This document shows, one piece after another, positions 33,198-48,447 of a stretch of DNA of 64,000 bases. Origin of the DNA: Glandiceps talaboti (lineage: Eukaryota; Hemichordata; Enteropneusta; Spengelidae); NCBI RefSeq assembly GCF_964340395.1, contig NC_135564.1:9700861-9764860 (forward strand), read 5' to 3'. Position numbers and translations under genes: made by a program. A model generated the notes under the pieces. It was given only the letters and a program-made list of their open reading frames with translations, did not search any database and was not told where the DNA came from. Each line of letters begins with the position of its first letter. The first letter of the stretch is position 1.

Positions 33198-36100
33198 AAA
33201 TATGTCTAGTACAGTAGCTAGCCATGGTCTTAACCTTATCAACAATTTGCTCACAATTGAACACCTGGGAGAAAGACAACACTGATAAATACAGAGACTT
33301 GTTGCTAGTAGGTAGTTTTAGAAGAGCTTGAGACAAGCTTAAACTTGGACACTTGGTAAAATTTAGTTGTAGCTGGTTTCACAACAGAATGTAGATAATG
33401 ATTAGATTTTAATTGTTAATTAATTACAAGAAAGAGTTAAATGTACAAACAGCTATATGCTTAGACTCTATGACAGCCCTGACTTTGCAACATTCTTTGT
33501 TTTTACATTTATTTGGCCCAACATCTAGTCAAATCCCGTATGGTGCTCCCTCATTCAAACTAGCAAAGCCAAACACTCTCTGACAGCCCTCACTAGCTTT
33601 GATACATTGCATGTGTTCATATTTGAAACAGCTAGTCCTATCTCCCGGTAGGGTATTCCCTCATAACTTTAATATTAATCTGACATTGGCCTTAAACTTA
33701 ACTAAGATGGGTTGGTGATTTAGAAAGGAGACAAAAGATAAACTGAGTAACATTTTTTTCCATAACTGGTACCCAATATTTTTATCAAAATAGGTAAGCA
33801 CTAAGGAACCATCTGAATTGCATGGCTCAAACTGCGTACTTTCATTTGTACAACTTACCTTCATATTCATTCTCCTCTTCATCATCATCATCATCATCGT
33901 CATTTATGAAGCCTTCCTGAAATACAATAAAAACAGGTATGGTGAAAGGGGAATACCACTCCAGGAAATTTTCAAAAAGTATGGGTTCTGGAGAGTCATT
34001 TTATGATGTTAAATCACCTACAATTACTTGCGATTTCAGAGAAATATGAAGTTGATCTAGTGCCTTTATAAGGTGTCCTTCCTTTTGGGCTATTGCATCA
34101 TGGGAGTCAGCAGAAATAATATACTCAAGTTGCACACTGAATATTCACGAGTCCTGAGTGCCTATACCCTAACAGTGTAAAACATCTCTCAACTGCCTTC
34201 AGTCCAACACAGCAGGTTGCAACTAGAAATATAATTTACCTTCTGCTTTTTCTTCCTTGGTTGGTCTGACTTCCTTTTTCTCCTCTTGTACAATTCTTTC
34301 TTATCCATAACCAAGCCCATCTCCAGGATTTTTTTTGTAACTGCACCCTTTGATCGCTTGTCAGTCATATTCTCCAGTATGTTTCCAAGAACATCTATTT
34401 GGGAAGAAATCATTTCAAGGAAAGGCTGTGTTCAGTCTTGTTGTATTTTATGTTTTGATAACAAACTTCTAACAGGTCATGATTTTGTGTAATATATATG
34501 TACAAGTGGTTACTTGCATCGGGCCACATGCAAACTAGTGGTACTTGCACTGCAGTACAATAGTGAAAACATTATTCCATACCAGTATGCAAATGATATG
34601 CAAATGAGTATCTATTTAGTTCCTTGTCGTATACGTAATGTGATGATTGCATATTATGATTTTTATGGAAATTTGCTGTTTTGGACAAACATAAATTGTA
34701 CATGTAACAGAACCCCATTCTGTATGAGTTCCAGTGTGGGAAACTTTGGGTATTTGCACTAGTGCTTACAGTGTTTTCTGCTTTACTTTCACTTACAACA
34801 CTTTAAAAGTACGACCAATGAGAACACTGCAAGCGCTCCTGCAAATACCCTGAGAGTACACTACTCTTGTATTCATGCATCATGGGGTTCTGTCAGATAC
34901 TTTATCTGTATGTTCACATGATTTTATTAGTGTGATTTATGTTACAAAAACATTGTATTCTCAATTTTCACAATTCAGTGTCTCAACATCAGTACAGAAG
35001 AAAACATTTGAGTTTTAAATCACTAATGCCATGGTTTCAAACGCAAATATGTTTTGATTGTTATCTCTCCCACCATTTAAATTATCAAATTTTTAGTGTA
35101 TTATCTTACCGTCTGATTCTCGATAATTATCAAATAATGTACGTAATTCTAACTCTTGCTCTTCTCTCCATAAAGGCCTTTTTTTCTTTGACCTGACAAA
35201 AACAGAAAATGATGAACCATGTCGATACATACTCAAAAGTGACGACTGTAGTATCCACATCAAACATGGTACTGCCAAATAGTCTTTATGACTGAACATT
35301 TGCATACCAGCTTCTATAACTTTTGCTCGAATTTTGTTCAAATTCAAATCCAACTGGTTGGAAACACAATGGAAATCCTGTGAAACCTGGAGTGGCTGCA
35401 ACTGGAACATTATTATCAAGCACCCAAAGATAAATTCACTAAAGTTGTTCACTTACTTATAAAAAGACATTGTATCTGTTAATCAATGGTCGATTATATT
35501 TACAGGTTGTAGTTTTTGAGTGAAATATGTACACATTTAGCCTCCATCACTTATTAAGATCATATGTCATGATACTAATCTAATGTTTCTAAACAAATTA
35601 CCTGTAATAAACTTCTTTCACACCATATTAATATCTATTTATCATTGTTAGTGTGTACATTGTACTCTACATTTGAAAAAAAAATGTAGACATATTTCAT
35701 TTTGGAATTGGCTACCAACAAATATCACTATCATGTTAGTGTGTGCAGTTTGTGCTCATGGTAGGAGAAGTGGACACATAATGCCTCCAAACAACATTAA
35801 CACCTGGTGAAGGATAGCCTTAGACTACTAGTAAGTGTTACTTTCTAATCCCAATGTTATTCTCTTTCATTTTACAAATACAGAAATCAACTTACTTTTT
35901 CCTTAAATCAGCAGCACTGTGAACCAGTCCCTGTCTCACCATTTGATTGATAATCTATAAAAAATAATCAGATAGATGTACAAAATGTTATCTCAAAAGG
36001 GAACTTGCAAACCCGCCATGTTGAATGTTGCATCATGGGAAATGTGATAATAAATACTAACCTATTAGTATTATAAACAATATTGTTATATTGTTTGTAA

Positions 36101-37063
36101 CCACAAATGATCAATTCATAGTTACCCTGACAATTGTGGGAGGTTAATTTCATCAGTAGCTCCAGATTAGGCATTACGATAACCACAGATAATCCCATAG
36201 TCCTTTGCGTCTGAGCATGCTCAGTCTGGATTGCAAGTTCCCTATTCATGTACTTGAAATAACTTACAGCATTTAAGATTTTCAATAAGTTTTTTTTTTA
36301 ACAATTCCCCAGCTTCTATGTCTATCTTAATATCTGGATTATTTTATAGCTGACAGACAGACAGAAGGGTTATTTGTTAGACGAAGTAATTTTGACAATG
36401 CAGGATTTGAATTTGACTTTCAGCCCTGGTTAGATTTAGCCAAGTGAACTGTTTCAACAACAATTTTCTATTGATTTCCATTGGTCTAACAGACTACCAC
36501 CTTATAAATTTTGTAGTCTTGGTATGTTTATTGTTTAGTAGTCTATGTAACCTTGATTACTGCTAAATGTAGAAAAAAATCTGTAGCTGAACACTCCTTG
36601 TAGCTACAATCATAACATTCACTGGAACTGTCTTCATACTGATACATTCGGGTTCCCACATGATTTCCTGAGGAAGATCAGGAAGGCTATCAACAGCAGA
36701 AACTACAATCCCAAGATAAACAGAGACATTGAACTATAATGTACCTAACATCTACAATCAGCTGATCATACCGCCATCTAGTGGTCAGAATTTGTCATAC
36801 TGAAGAGGATCGTCGACAAAGACAGATCGAAAGCTCAATACTAAACAATTTGAACTGCTTGTGTATTGTAATCTGCCTAAATCTAGATATGATGTTTAAT
36901 AGTCTATATGCCTTGGACTACTGCTCATTTTTGAGCCCTGCAAGGGCATGCATCGATTCTTACAACTAATGTTGAAATCGTTTAATTTGGCAATAGTGTA
37001 CCTGTCGTCTTGACTTTGTATCATCAATAATATGCTCCATGATACGATCAACCACATCTGTAC
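28361..37063 (-). CDS. TIMELESS: TIMELESS exons 21-31 (C-terminal region, PARP1-binding part and acidic tail)
   Basis: Coding exons are 37002-37063, 35896-35954, 35110-35192, 34240-34394, 33859-33916, 32663-32812, 31876-31944, 31172-31290, 30535-30881, 29302-29951 and 28361-28494. The PARP1-binding region spans about residues 1044-1150 ([36 protein letters not shown]). Exon 30 (650 nt) encodes an acidic, serine-rich stretch with recurring SDSDSD-type motifs and two runs of Asp. Several Asp runs are encoded by GAT repeats. The final exon keeps the acidic end typical of the family. Confidence 0.9.
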
Positions 37064-40000
37064 CTAACGAAGCAAAAAGGGGAAAAATTGATATTAGAGA
37101 AACACAAAATTGACCACAACAAACATTTGTGTACAACCAGCGACAGGCAAACATTAACAAACACAACCTGTTAGAAACAGGGTAAGTAAACAAATGAATT
37201 GGATTTAATCGCACAGAGTATAGCATGTTTGAACTACAAGACTACACATCTTGTAGTTAAACTTGCTTTATACGTAGATTTCATGGTTTGATAAGAACAC
37301 TTTTTTATTCATTAATTTTTTTAATTTATTTATTTATCACACACACAAAGGAATACACTTACATCGCTGGAAAAGAAAGAAATTCATATCTCAAGAAAAA
37401 AAGAAAATGGAAGAAAAGGCGCAAGTTAAGTTTTGAAATCTGTGGCCTAAGGCCTTTTACAAAATAGCTCACATTCAATTGAATTTCAAGTTCTCCTGGC
37501 ATTTCACGAACCCAGGCCATAAAACTCACACTGGGCTGGCAAATCAGAGAGGGATTCTTCAGGGTATTGATAACCTATTTGTGATTGTTCTCAATGACAG
37601 TTATATTCCATAAATTTCAAATCTGTAAAACTGAGACTAAGATTAATTTAATACTTACCCTCATCCTCATCATCCTTATCTCTATACTCCTCATATAACT
37701 GTCTTAGTTCCTCCTCCTCCTCCTCTTTCCATTCTGTACCCCCTCCACCTCGTTTACTAAATTGATGATTAGAGTAAACGATGTATAAAGTAAATATTAA
37801 GTATTCAGGATAAAGATTCGATGGTGTCATTTTAAAAGGAATGTTTTCACTATTGCTGAATGATCTTAATAAGAGTACACAGTACAACAGGGCTGAGTAA
37901 CTCTGATATCTTGTTCAAGGAAAAAAACAGATATTACAATAAGGCTAAGTCACTAGTGATACTACAACTCTGATCAGGGAGAACATATAAATTAGGATAT
38001 TGTGCAATGTCTCTGTTACCTTGTTGTGGTTTTATAAGAAGGCTCTGAGTACCCATGGTACCTTGTTCAGAGAGATCACAGAAATTACAAAAGTACTCCT
38101 ACTACCCTGGTTAGGCCTAAAAAATGTAACTGTTTGGTTCCAGTTACACGACCCCCACCTCGCTTTTCACTGCCAACCCTAAACTTTTTTCTTACGTATT
38201 CAAGAAAAATATAATATAATTGCAAAAATTGTGAACTCTCAAGAGAAATAGTGAATGTGAAAACTACAATCATCTTAAAAGACATTCGAAACTGTTCTTT
38301 CAATCTGTAATGGCTGTACATCTGATAGGAAGAAACAAAAAACACAGAGACAATTTGGAAAACAATGGAAAACCTGAACTAGACAGTCACACAGAAAAGA
38401 AATATAATAAAATAAAAAATCTACCAACCCCACATATTCTAAAATTGAGCGTAACCGGAACCACACAATTTTTTTTAATTAGGCCTTACAGAGAACATAG
38501 ACATTGAAGAGGGCTCTCTCTCAGTGTCTTTAGTTCCTGGTTTAGGTAGGAACACAGAAATTTGAAAGGAGCTCTATGTTATCTTATTCAGAGAGGATAC
38601 TGTACATCAAAATACTTACATATCTTTAGCAGTTCCATAACCTTCATCTAATTCATAAACTTCTTTGTGGTCTTTCCAGAATAAAATCTCTACAAACAAC
38701 TTCTTATTATTTTCTAGTCTTGTGAAAAAATGACCCATCACAAACTTGGCAAACTTAGCCGCCTCCTAGACGAAATGAAAAAATAAACTCTGTAAGACTT
38801 TATCATCAAGATTTATAGATTGTTTTTAATACATGTGATGCGATCTCACAGCAAAATTACGACACTGGTAATCCAGCCTTCGGTTTACCAAGATAGACGC
38901 AAACTAAATCTATGGTTCTTCAGTGTGGTAGATTACACAAGTGGGTAATTGTAGAGTCAATTCATTATGTTATCACGCCTACAATTACTTGTGATTTCAG
39001 AGAGACATCAAGTTGATCTTATGCCTTTATAGGCTATCTTTGCTATAAGCTATTGCATCATGGGAGTCAGCAGAAATAATGTATTCAAGTTGCACACTGA
39101 ATATTCATGAGTCCCGAGTGCCTATACCCTTCAATGTAAAACATCTCTGAATATGTAAGTGATGTAAAATCATGAAATGACTCTCCAGAACTCATAGCTT
39201 ATGAAAATGATTTCATTTCCTGGAGTGGCATTCCCCTATAAGCTCCCCCTTCGGGAGTAAAAAATCATTAGTTTTGTCACTGACCTTCAAATGAGGAGAA
39301 GAGACTGCTGGATCAGTCACAATCTTCTGGAAAACACGGAATAAGGATAGTTGGAAGAGTAATGGTACCATTTTGCAATCCCATGCTACACGGTGTAGCA
39401 TCTTAATAATACAATGATTGGTATATAGTGAGTTCTTTCTATAATTGGCCAGTATGGTTACATATGCCTTCAGCACACCTGGATGGGAAAACCTAGCAAA
39501 TAAATACAAATAGACACATATTACCCAAAAGTGTTTATCAGCTTGGCAGATCAAGTGACTTACACAGGTTATGATGCACAGGGTTTTTAGCATTGAACTT
39601 TCAATATGTCTTCAATGGTCAACGATGTTGGACACATGTTGGTGATGTCTATGAAATGCCTGCCCAGTGTAAAATGCTGAGCTAGCCTAATGTCAGTACG
39701 ATGCAAGCAAAGTCAGAAAGTGTTTTTAAGCTGTGGATAAACTAAGTGAAATTTGCAAGAACATACAATATGAGATAATCTGACTTCTTATATAGCGCTT
39801 TCCAACACAGCTCTCAAATTGTTTTACAATTATTACACCTCCTGGTGCACACCGTTAATGACACAGCAACCATTTTAATGTCCTCAACATCCAGGGAGGA
39901 TACAATCCCACGACTGCAGCCATTGTGACATATGGGAAAATTCCTCTATCCTACCAGGTCCCCAATTATACAGCTGGGTTGACTGCAGCGCACTCGTGGT

Positions 40001-41625
40001 TCAAATCTTGACTAAGGACTCTGAAACAAATAACAGCAGCAAGGCCTGAACCTGAAACCGCAGATTACAAGCCAGTTATGCGAACCATTCAACCATCATG
40101 ACTCCATGGGCAGCACATCACTGTTTGAAGCGCACAGACATCCAAATACCATTGTAACTTACTTAAGAAGAGAATTAAGCAGAGATTGAATATATATTAC
40201 AGTATACCTACCTTTTCACATAGCCTTCAAAATTAAATGACTCCTCACTGCGCACAGTCTCTATCCCTTCCTCCTCTTCTGTTTAAGGTAAACAAACAAA
40301 CATGACATTAAGCACAGACAGTATGATTCCATGTAATCACGTTATATCGTCGACATATGATCTCACTCAGGTTTTTAATCATTTCGTTCAAAATTTAATA
40401 GATGCTTGAGGTCCATATGAAAAAGTAAAAAAAAAAAATTGTGGCTGCTATAGGTGCTGTTCGTTTTAACTATTATTAATTTCATGCAAATCTACTCCAT
40501 TACTACTCCATTGCAGATGTATCAATTAGACAACTTATCAATATTTGGGAAGTTAATAGGGTTTGATCATCAAGTGATAGTATAGTGGTAGTACATGCTT
40601 CAATGTAGACAACAATAAAAAAGAAGTTGAAAATATGCATCGCTGTAAACCATAGCCTCTTTTACGGCACCGTTATTTCGCAGTGTTACAAAAGAAATAA
40701 CAGCTCTGTTTTGCGAGAATGACAATATGAAGAAAAATGATTGAATATCTCATTTCAGTAACAACTCCTGCGATGTTACAAAAATCCATTTTATTTACTA
40801 CTTTTTTTAGTCACATTACCCCCAAAAACACAATGACATTACAGTCACATTTATACCTTCATCTATTTCCTCCTCTTCATTCATTTCTTCTTCATTTTCA
40901 GCAGGTCCTTGATTTAATCCTAAAAAAAAATGAATTAAGTTATAAATAGTTTGCAAAAATAAGTGACTGTATAGTAAGACTATGGGGGTTTAAATGATAT
41001 CAACGCAATGGATATATATTGTGGACTTTGATAGTAACTTAAATATTTAAAACTGGTGGATATTATTAAATCAACTTGCCCGCTTGATGGGAAATGCCGA
41101 TCAGATAATATCGTCTACAGGGCCCAGGTCAAAATAAACAACAGAGATACCAAATCCTACATTGGCTCAACAGAAAACAGCTTCAAAACGCGTTACGACA
41201 ACCACAAGTGTTCTTTCGCCAATAACAAATATGGAAATTGTACTGAACTTTCAAAGTGTGTCTGGAAAATAAAGGAGTCGGGCCACCAGTATTCCATCAA
41301 CTGGGCTATCATTGCCCATGCAGCCGCCTACTCTAATGCAACAAAAAGGTGCAACCTGTGTCTTACAGAGAAGATGTTCATCATCAGTGCAAATAAATTA
41401 GGACTCCTTAATAAACGATCAGAACTGATTTCAAAGTGCCGCCATGATAACAAATACATTCTTTCATTCTACCATGTCAAACCTCAACGCGCATCACATC
41501 CGGGTACCAGTTCTTCTGCGAGTTCGAATTCAGTCACTTGAATTTCCGTTAAAATTTAGTCGTCCGATGATCGCATTCAAGCGTGAAACTCTGAGTAACG
41601 GCTCCGTACCATAACTTGTGTATTT

Positions 41626-41692
<67 letters not shown>

Positions 41693-44287
41693 GACAATAA
41701 AGCGCACATCATATCATATCATATCATTCCACTCATACATAAATGCATAGTCTAGCACATGTGAAAAAGTGTGCCCTCTCACCAAATTGGACAACACACT
41801 GATATACATACATACATGTACACTACTTACTGGGTAAATTTGCATAGTGAATCTCTCTTAGTGCCATAAATTCATCTTCAGGACCGATATCAGCTGCACC
41901 AAAGATGTCATTTTCTGGCCACACCTCTCTGATGGAGTAAAAATTTACAAATTGGTTCTAACAACCCAATGTTTTCACTTACATAATAATTCTAAGAACA
42001 TTTATCATATAATTTTATGTACAAGTATGATTGTTGATATTACAACAGATGTTGATATTGGAAACCGGTTTGACTATCAATGCTTCTCAGATATCAAAGG
42101 ACATACACATTTGACAGCCTTTCACATCAAAATCAAAATGTAATTTATGGTAGTACCGGTATACTAGAAATATTTTGATTCACATGCACTAAAAAACTGT
42201 CTTCCTAAAATATTTTTGTACACCAAGAAAACACCAAGAAATATTTTCATTCACTCTAATCTTGTGAATGAGACATGGCTGAGTAAATTGTAATACAGCC
42301 TACCCATCGGGTCTGTAGAACCCTCATCCTGGGTTGGAGTCAGTCACAGAAAAATTCCCTGTCTCCAGTGGGCATAAAAACATGACCTATCGAATACATA
42401 CAGCCTACACATGTACCTATTGAGTGTGTAGAACACTCACCCTGGGTTTGGGTCAGTCACAGATAAATCCCCTGTCTCCAGTAGGATCCGAAACCATGAC
42501 CTACCGACTGCTAATCCTGAGATTTCATCACTACACCACAGGGAGCCAGTGAATACCAAGAACTACTGAATACTATACTTTGTTAGCTATAGAATTTATC
42601 ACATCATACATACATACCTTGCTGCTCTGAGAAGTGCTATGGCATCACCTGGTTGTCCATTGTGTATGACTTGCTGTATCTGAATCATGGCGTTTGCCCT
42701 GTTACAATAATCACAAGAGAAAAAGATAAGAAATAAGTCATGTTACTTATCAAGTCAGTACACATCTGTTTCACATACTAAGACCACACAAGCAACGAAA
42801 AGCCTGGTGCACTTTTGAAGGATAGTTCTCCAGACATTTTACAGGGTTTGCCATAAAAATATGGCAGGGAAAGCTATGCAAGTTTTAACAGATTTTTGAG
42901 TCATTGCAGTCGGGTTGTGTGAGAGACATGGCTGCATGATACAGCCTACCCATCAAGTCTGTAGAACACTCTGGTTCAGATCACTGAAAAAATCCCCTGC
43001 CTCCAGTGGCAATCAAACCCATAACCTCCCAACTGCTACATGTAATCTTGAGCTCTAACCACTAGGGTGTCCGAGTGTAATCTTTTGTATACAAAACTAA
43101 AATACTCAAATATTTGACTGATGATCACTTTTTAAATGCACGACCTTAATTGTATTTTCCACACTTATAATAATAATAATAATAATAATAATAATCCTTA
43201 TTTAGACTCGATAGCCTCATAGGTATAATGCCTCTTTTCATGAGGGTCGAGTTATTATTATCCCTAGCATAGACCTAAATCTATAACCAGGTACCCAATT
43301 ATACAGCTGGGTTATCTGAGGCACAATCGTGGTTCAAACCTTGCCCAAGGATTTTAGCCATTCAGAAACAAATGGCAGCGACGGGGCTCGAACCTGCAAT
43401 CTGCAGATTCAAAGCCGGCCACTCTAACCATTCACCCATCATGACTCCACTTAAACTTATAGACCAGATTTGTACCCAAGATGGCTTCTTATTAAAAAGA
43501 CATACTCAATTTCAACAATTTTGAAAAACATGGCAAATCATTCATATATGCACACACCTATTTTTTTCAAAATGCAATACAAAAATCAATGAATACAAAA
43601 TCTTGAAAGTTAGCTAACATGTGAAATCATACCTTTGTTCTTCAACAGCAATATCAGCAGCTGCATCAAATGGTACAACATTTTCTGGAATCTCTTCTCT
43701 GCCTTGCAACATGGTTGACAGATCACTAGTGACTCTGTCCCATAGTTCATCCAACTCATCCTGGGGTAGCTGACCGTCATCACCTTGACCACCACCACCT
43801 GTCACAAAATAAACACCAACTTCATAATTATATGCAGGGAAGTCATTCTCAGCAAACTAGACTGTAAGATACATCATGTTGTTCAGCCCTATCAGGCTTA
43901 CACAAATATGCTAAATCTAACGATGTGGTTGGAAATTGTTGGAACAGAGTGATGGCAACATAGATAATGTCATAAAAACTGGAAAACTAAAATTTGATCA
44001 TGATAAACATTTCTCTCACCACCACTGTTGTTTTGTCTTTGTTGTTTCTTCTTCTTTTTCCTTCTCCTTTTCTTCTTCTGTTGAGAAAAATAAACAACAA
44101 CATGAATGGTTTGTTAATTTAAGTACATCCATACATCAGAGGTAAATGTTAGCTTAATGTTAGCGTAATCTCAGATGCGTCCGCATGATAAGGATGATGA
44201 GCTTAATGTAATCACCCTGTATATAGTACTCGTATAGCTTACTGGGCAAGACTGAAGACAGCATTGTCCACATTAAATATATGTATA

Positions 44288-44355
<68 letters not shown>

Positions 44356-46414
44356 ACATGTGCATGCTGATTTCAAGCTGCAACGCATGCCTTCCTTGAG
44401 TAAAGAGATGTAACAGGTCAGCTCATTGGATCTACTTACTTGTACCATGACGCTAGTTCTTCCTCTGGAAAACTTTTCCAACATTTTTACAAACACGTGG
44501 CTTGTCTCAACTAAATCTTTCAGGAAAGCCCTAAAAGAGAAATAGTAAGAAGAATATAACGTTCTCTTTCGATTCATCAATTGAATATCAAAACTGTAGT
44601 TAAAAGAACTCTTTATTTTTTTTTTGGCTGTCTTATTTAATTATGAAAATCTCTTGTTAAGTATTGGCAATCTGCTAGCCAATAACTTTGGCAATCTGCC
44701 AACAATCACCAGAATATAACTTTGGCAATCTGCCAATAATCATCAGCCAATAACTTTGGCAATCTGCCAATAATCATCAGAATATCATTTTGGCAACCCA
44801 TCAATAACCATCAACTATATCTTTGGCAACCTGCCAATAATAAAGTTATCACTGTGCCTCAAGAGTAGAGCAGTGATTAGACTGGTATGGTACTAGTCCC
44901 GTAAGGCCATATTTTTTTACTGCAATTAATAATGTTGATCCAACTTGCATTAGGACATTTTTCATGTGTTACAAACTTGTATATCAACTAAACATAACAC
45001 TGCATTTTGAAATACAATATTAAAAGTGAAAGTTTGGATATTTGCCTAAAAAATTTGACATCAACTATCGAGTTTCTTATGTACATCGGCAAAAATACAA
45101 AGTATCCTATACATTTGTTGCTGTGGATTGTGTCATGTACATAATTAAGTACCGGTAATAATAACAGAACCCCATGACATGAGTGCATGTATGGATTCAA
45201 TAGTTGGGGTATTTGCACTCATGCATGTGGTGTTTTCTGCTGTACTTTCGCTCATGACACTCATGAAAGCAAGACCACAGAGAACTCCAAACAAACCCTG
45301 AAGCAAATACACCAAATGTGCTGCACTGATGCTGGCATGTCACTGGGTTCTGTCATATTACAGAGTTACTTGTATATTGCATCTAGGGTTGCAATTATAC
45401 ATACTGTGGCATTTTTATTGGGTCATATTTCCTCAGTAGTGTGACAAATATCTCTCTATACTCCATGACATAGAAGATATTACTCTTCATAACATTAGCA
45501 CTATCAACCAATGATTGGTCTTTGCTATATCCCATGGTGTCTAACGTCATCAACAGTTCTCCATACGCCTTCAATGCCAGGTGCATTCTGGGGAAGAAAA
45601 GGAAACAAAGGTGAGATCAGACTTATTTCAGATTCTGAGTCTGTTGTTCAGTTCCCCTGTCCCTAATTTTGTCCTTTCATTTTTAAGACCATAAGGTCTA
45701 CCAGCTGCCCATAACAATATTTGGTCCATCCCTGATAATGCAGACGAGAAGTTGACAAAAATTGATGATTTCCTTCGAAGAAATGTTTTGATGCTGTGAG
45801 TAGAAATCTTAATTAGCAGCTATGAATCCAGAGTCCATCAACATTCATTCTCACAAGAATTTGGTCGTTTGTAGATGCAGGTCTATCTTTTATTAATTTT
45901 GAGCCTCAGAACACTAAATGTTAGTGTATCATCAAAATAAACTGCTGTGCCCAGTGGCATCGTAAATTCACTTAAAAGGGCACATAGAGGTAAATTTCAT
46001 GATACTCATCACTACTGATTTGAGGAAAACAGATTCAGCGAACCCTTGCTGCTATAGTAACTGACCTTCTTGACCACTGAGTGATTTCCTTTTTATCCGT
46101 TAGCATCATTTCGTAGTAGGACTGTAAGTTGTTTTCAATATAATGGAAACTTTGTACTGAAAATGTCTCACTATAAAGGAATGGAAACATGATGTTATTG
46201 TTAGACTTCAACGATAAAAGTTTTGTGGAGTTAGTTAAAGAATGCTATGAAAATACAATTGTAATTGGAGTTCACAAACAAGATTTGTGTCATGGAAAGT
46301 TTATCTTTGGTAGACGGATTACAGATAACTGAAACACTAAAAATTCTTGCACAACAGTGGTGTATATGTGTGTGTTTGTGTGCATATGTATATGTTTGTG
46401 TGTTTATGTGCATT

Positions 46415-46453
<39 letters not shown>

Positions 46454-47273
46454 CAATTAGTCCTCTCTCTACCAACAAGGGGGTATTTGTTTGCACATAA
46501 AAAAATACAAGTTGGGAAAAACGGGATTAGTTGTGGTCACCTGCAGACATGTAACTAGTGTGTTCAGTATAGCGCCCTCACAGTTGAGTATGATGGGTCA
46601 AAAATAGAGAATTAATCATTCATTAATACAGAAAAATGTCATCGGATTGAAGTGACCATAGTAATAATTTGTTCTTGTACCATGGCCAAGGGTTCTTATT
46701 ATTTACTAGTAATGTTACGCCTGTTTGGGTCGACAGGCTTTGTCAAACTATCCGTTTGCTGGCTTTAAATGCTAGGTGAAAGTAGTGGCGATGACATGAT
46801 CGTAAAGATGTGTATTCCATCAATATACTAAATGTATGTATCATGATATAGTGTACAGTGTACAATGGTGAAGTGACCATGTGTAATAAGCAGTAAAATT
46901 TAAATCCTGTTATGCGAAACTTGAAAATTTTTGTGAAAAAAAAATATGCCCCTGGTAGAAAGATTACATTGAGCATTAAAAAATGAAAGTTTTGCAATAA
47001 ACAAACCTGATAACATCCACTCTGAATTGATAGTGTCTACTAAACTCTGTGAAGAATCTCATTGCCCATAAATAATAAGTCTCATCATTCTTCTGAGCTC
47101 TCTCATGCAGCAAGTTGTCCTGGCAAACACAATTAATTCCATAAGTTACAACATCTTAAAAGTCGGTAGTAAATTACTATTAAAATCAGTACAAAAACTG
47201 CTTGAATCTTCAACTAGATTTGTACCATGAGTGGACTTGTTCAAGAAGTTTGAATTACGTTGGAACCAAAAAT

Positions 47274-47338
<65 letters not shown>

Positions 47339-48385
47339 CTCGGTGAGTATCAATCTGCTATAAGACAGTGCTCTATACCGCAGTGGCAGAGCGTAATAGT
47401 TTTGGTAGTACTGGAACTCTTTCTTGGGTGTAACTCGGAGTTTCACGCATATTGCGATCATCAGACACTCTGAGGCCTACTCTCTGGGTGTGCTGTATAT
47501 ATAGAGTGTAGACAATAGAAATACCATCACTATTGTCTGTGTCGGTGGGTAGGTGTTGTATGTGTGGAGGTGTTGGTTGTTATTGTGTGGGTTATTGGGT
47601 GCGGACAAGTAAGTGTTGGCGGGTTGTTCCATGTTGGGCTTTGATGGTCCGTTAGTTAACGGGTTTAATAGTTTAGGTGATAGATGCTCTATTGAAGTTG
47701 GACAAATAAAACTTATTCTCGTGTCGGCATTTGGATATCAACTCAGTTCTTTTGTTTAGTGTGGAGCTTTTGTCTGCTTTAATAATAGTTAGTTTTTCGG
47801 TTAAACACAGGTTGCATCGTTTTGTTTTATTGGTGTATGCTTGGGCTTTCTTGTTGATGGACCAGGATACGGAAAAAGGCTCATTGTTTCTTTTCAGTTT
47901 CCAAATGTGTTTTGATAGTTCTGTGCTGTTTTCGTGTTTTTCATGTTTGAATGACTGTTTGTGGTTGGTGTATCTCTGTTTGAAGTTGTTCTCTGTTAGA
48001 CCGATATATACTTTTGTTTGTTTTCCGTGGACGGTGGCTTGGTATACGATGTTTTCCGTTTGGCATTCGCCGTTCAGAGGGCAGGTGTCTTTCTGTCTGC
48101 AATTACAGGGTTTTTGAGTGGGTTTAGTTTCGCTGTTGGAGATGGTGGCGTTATGCGCTTTGATTATGGTAGCCATGTTTGGCATGCAGCAATAACCCAC
48201 ACAATAACAACCAACACCTCCACACATACAACACCTACCCACCGACACAGACAATAGTGATGGTATTTCTATTGTCTACACTCTATATATACAGCACACC
48301 CAGAGAGTAGGCCTCAGAGTGTCTGATGATCGCAATATGCGTGAAACTCCGAGTTACACCCAAGAAAGAGTTCCAGTACTACCAA

Positions 48386-48447
<62 letters not shown>

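Noticed and set aside
43166-43194. Possible CRISPR-like or phage-like repeat arrays
   Set aside because: All short tandem arrays here are simple microsatellites or minisatellites of a eukaryotic genome, with no spacers.
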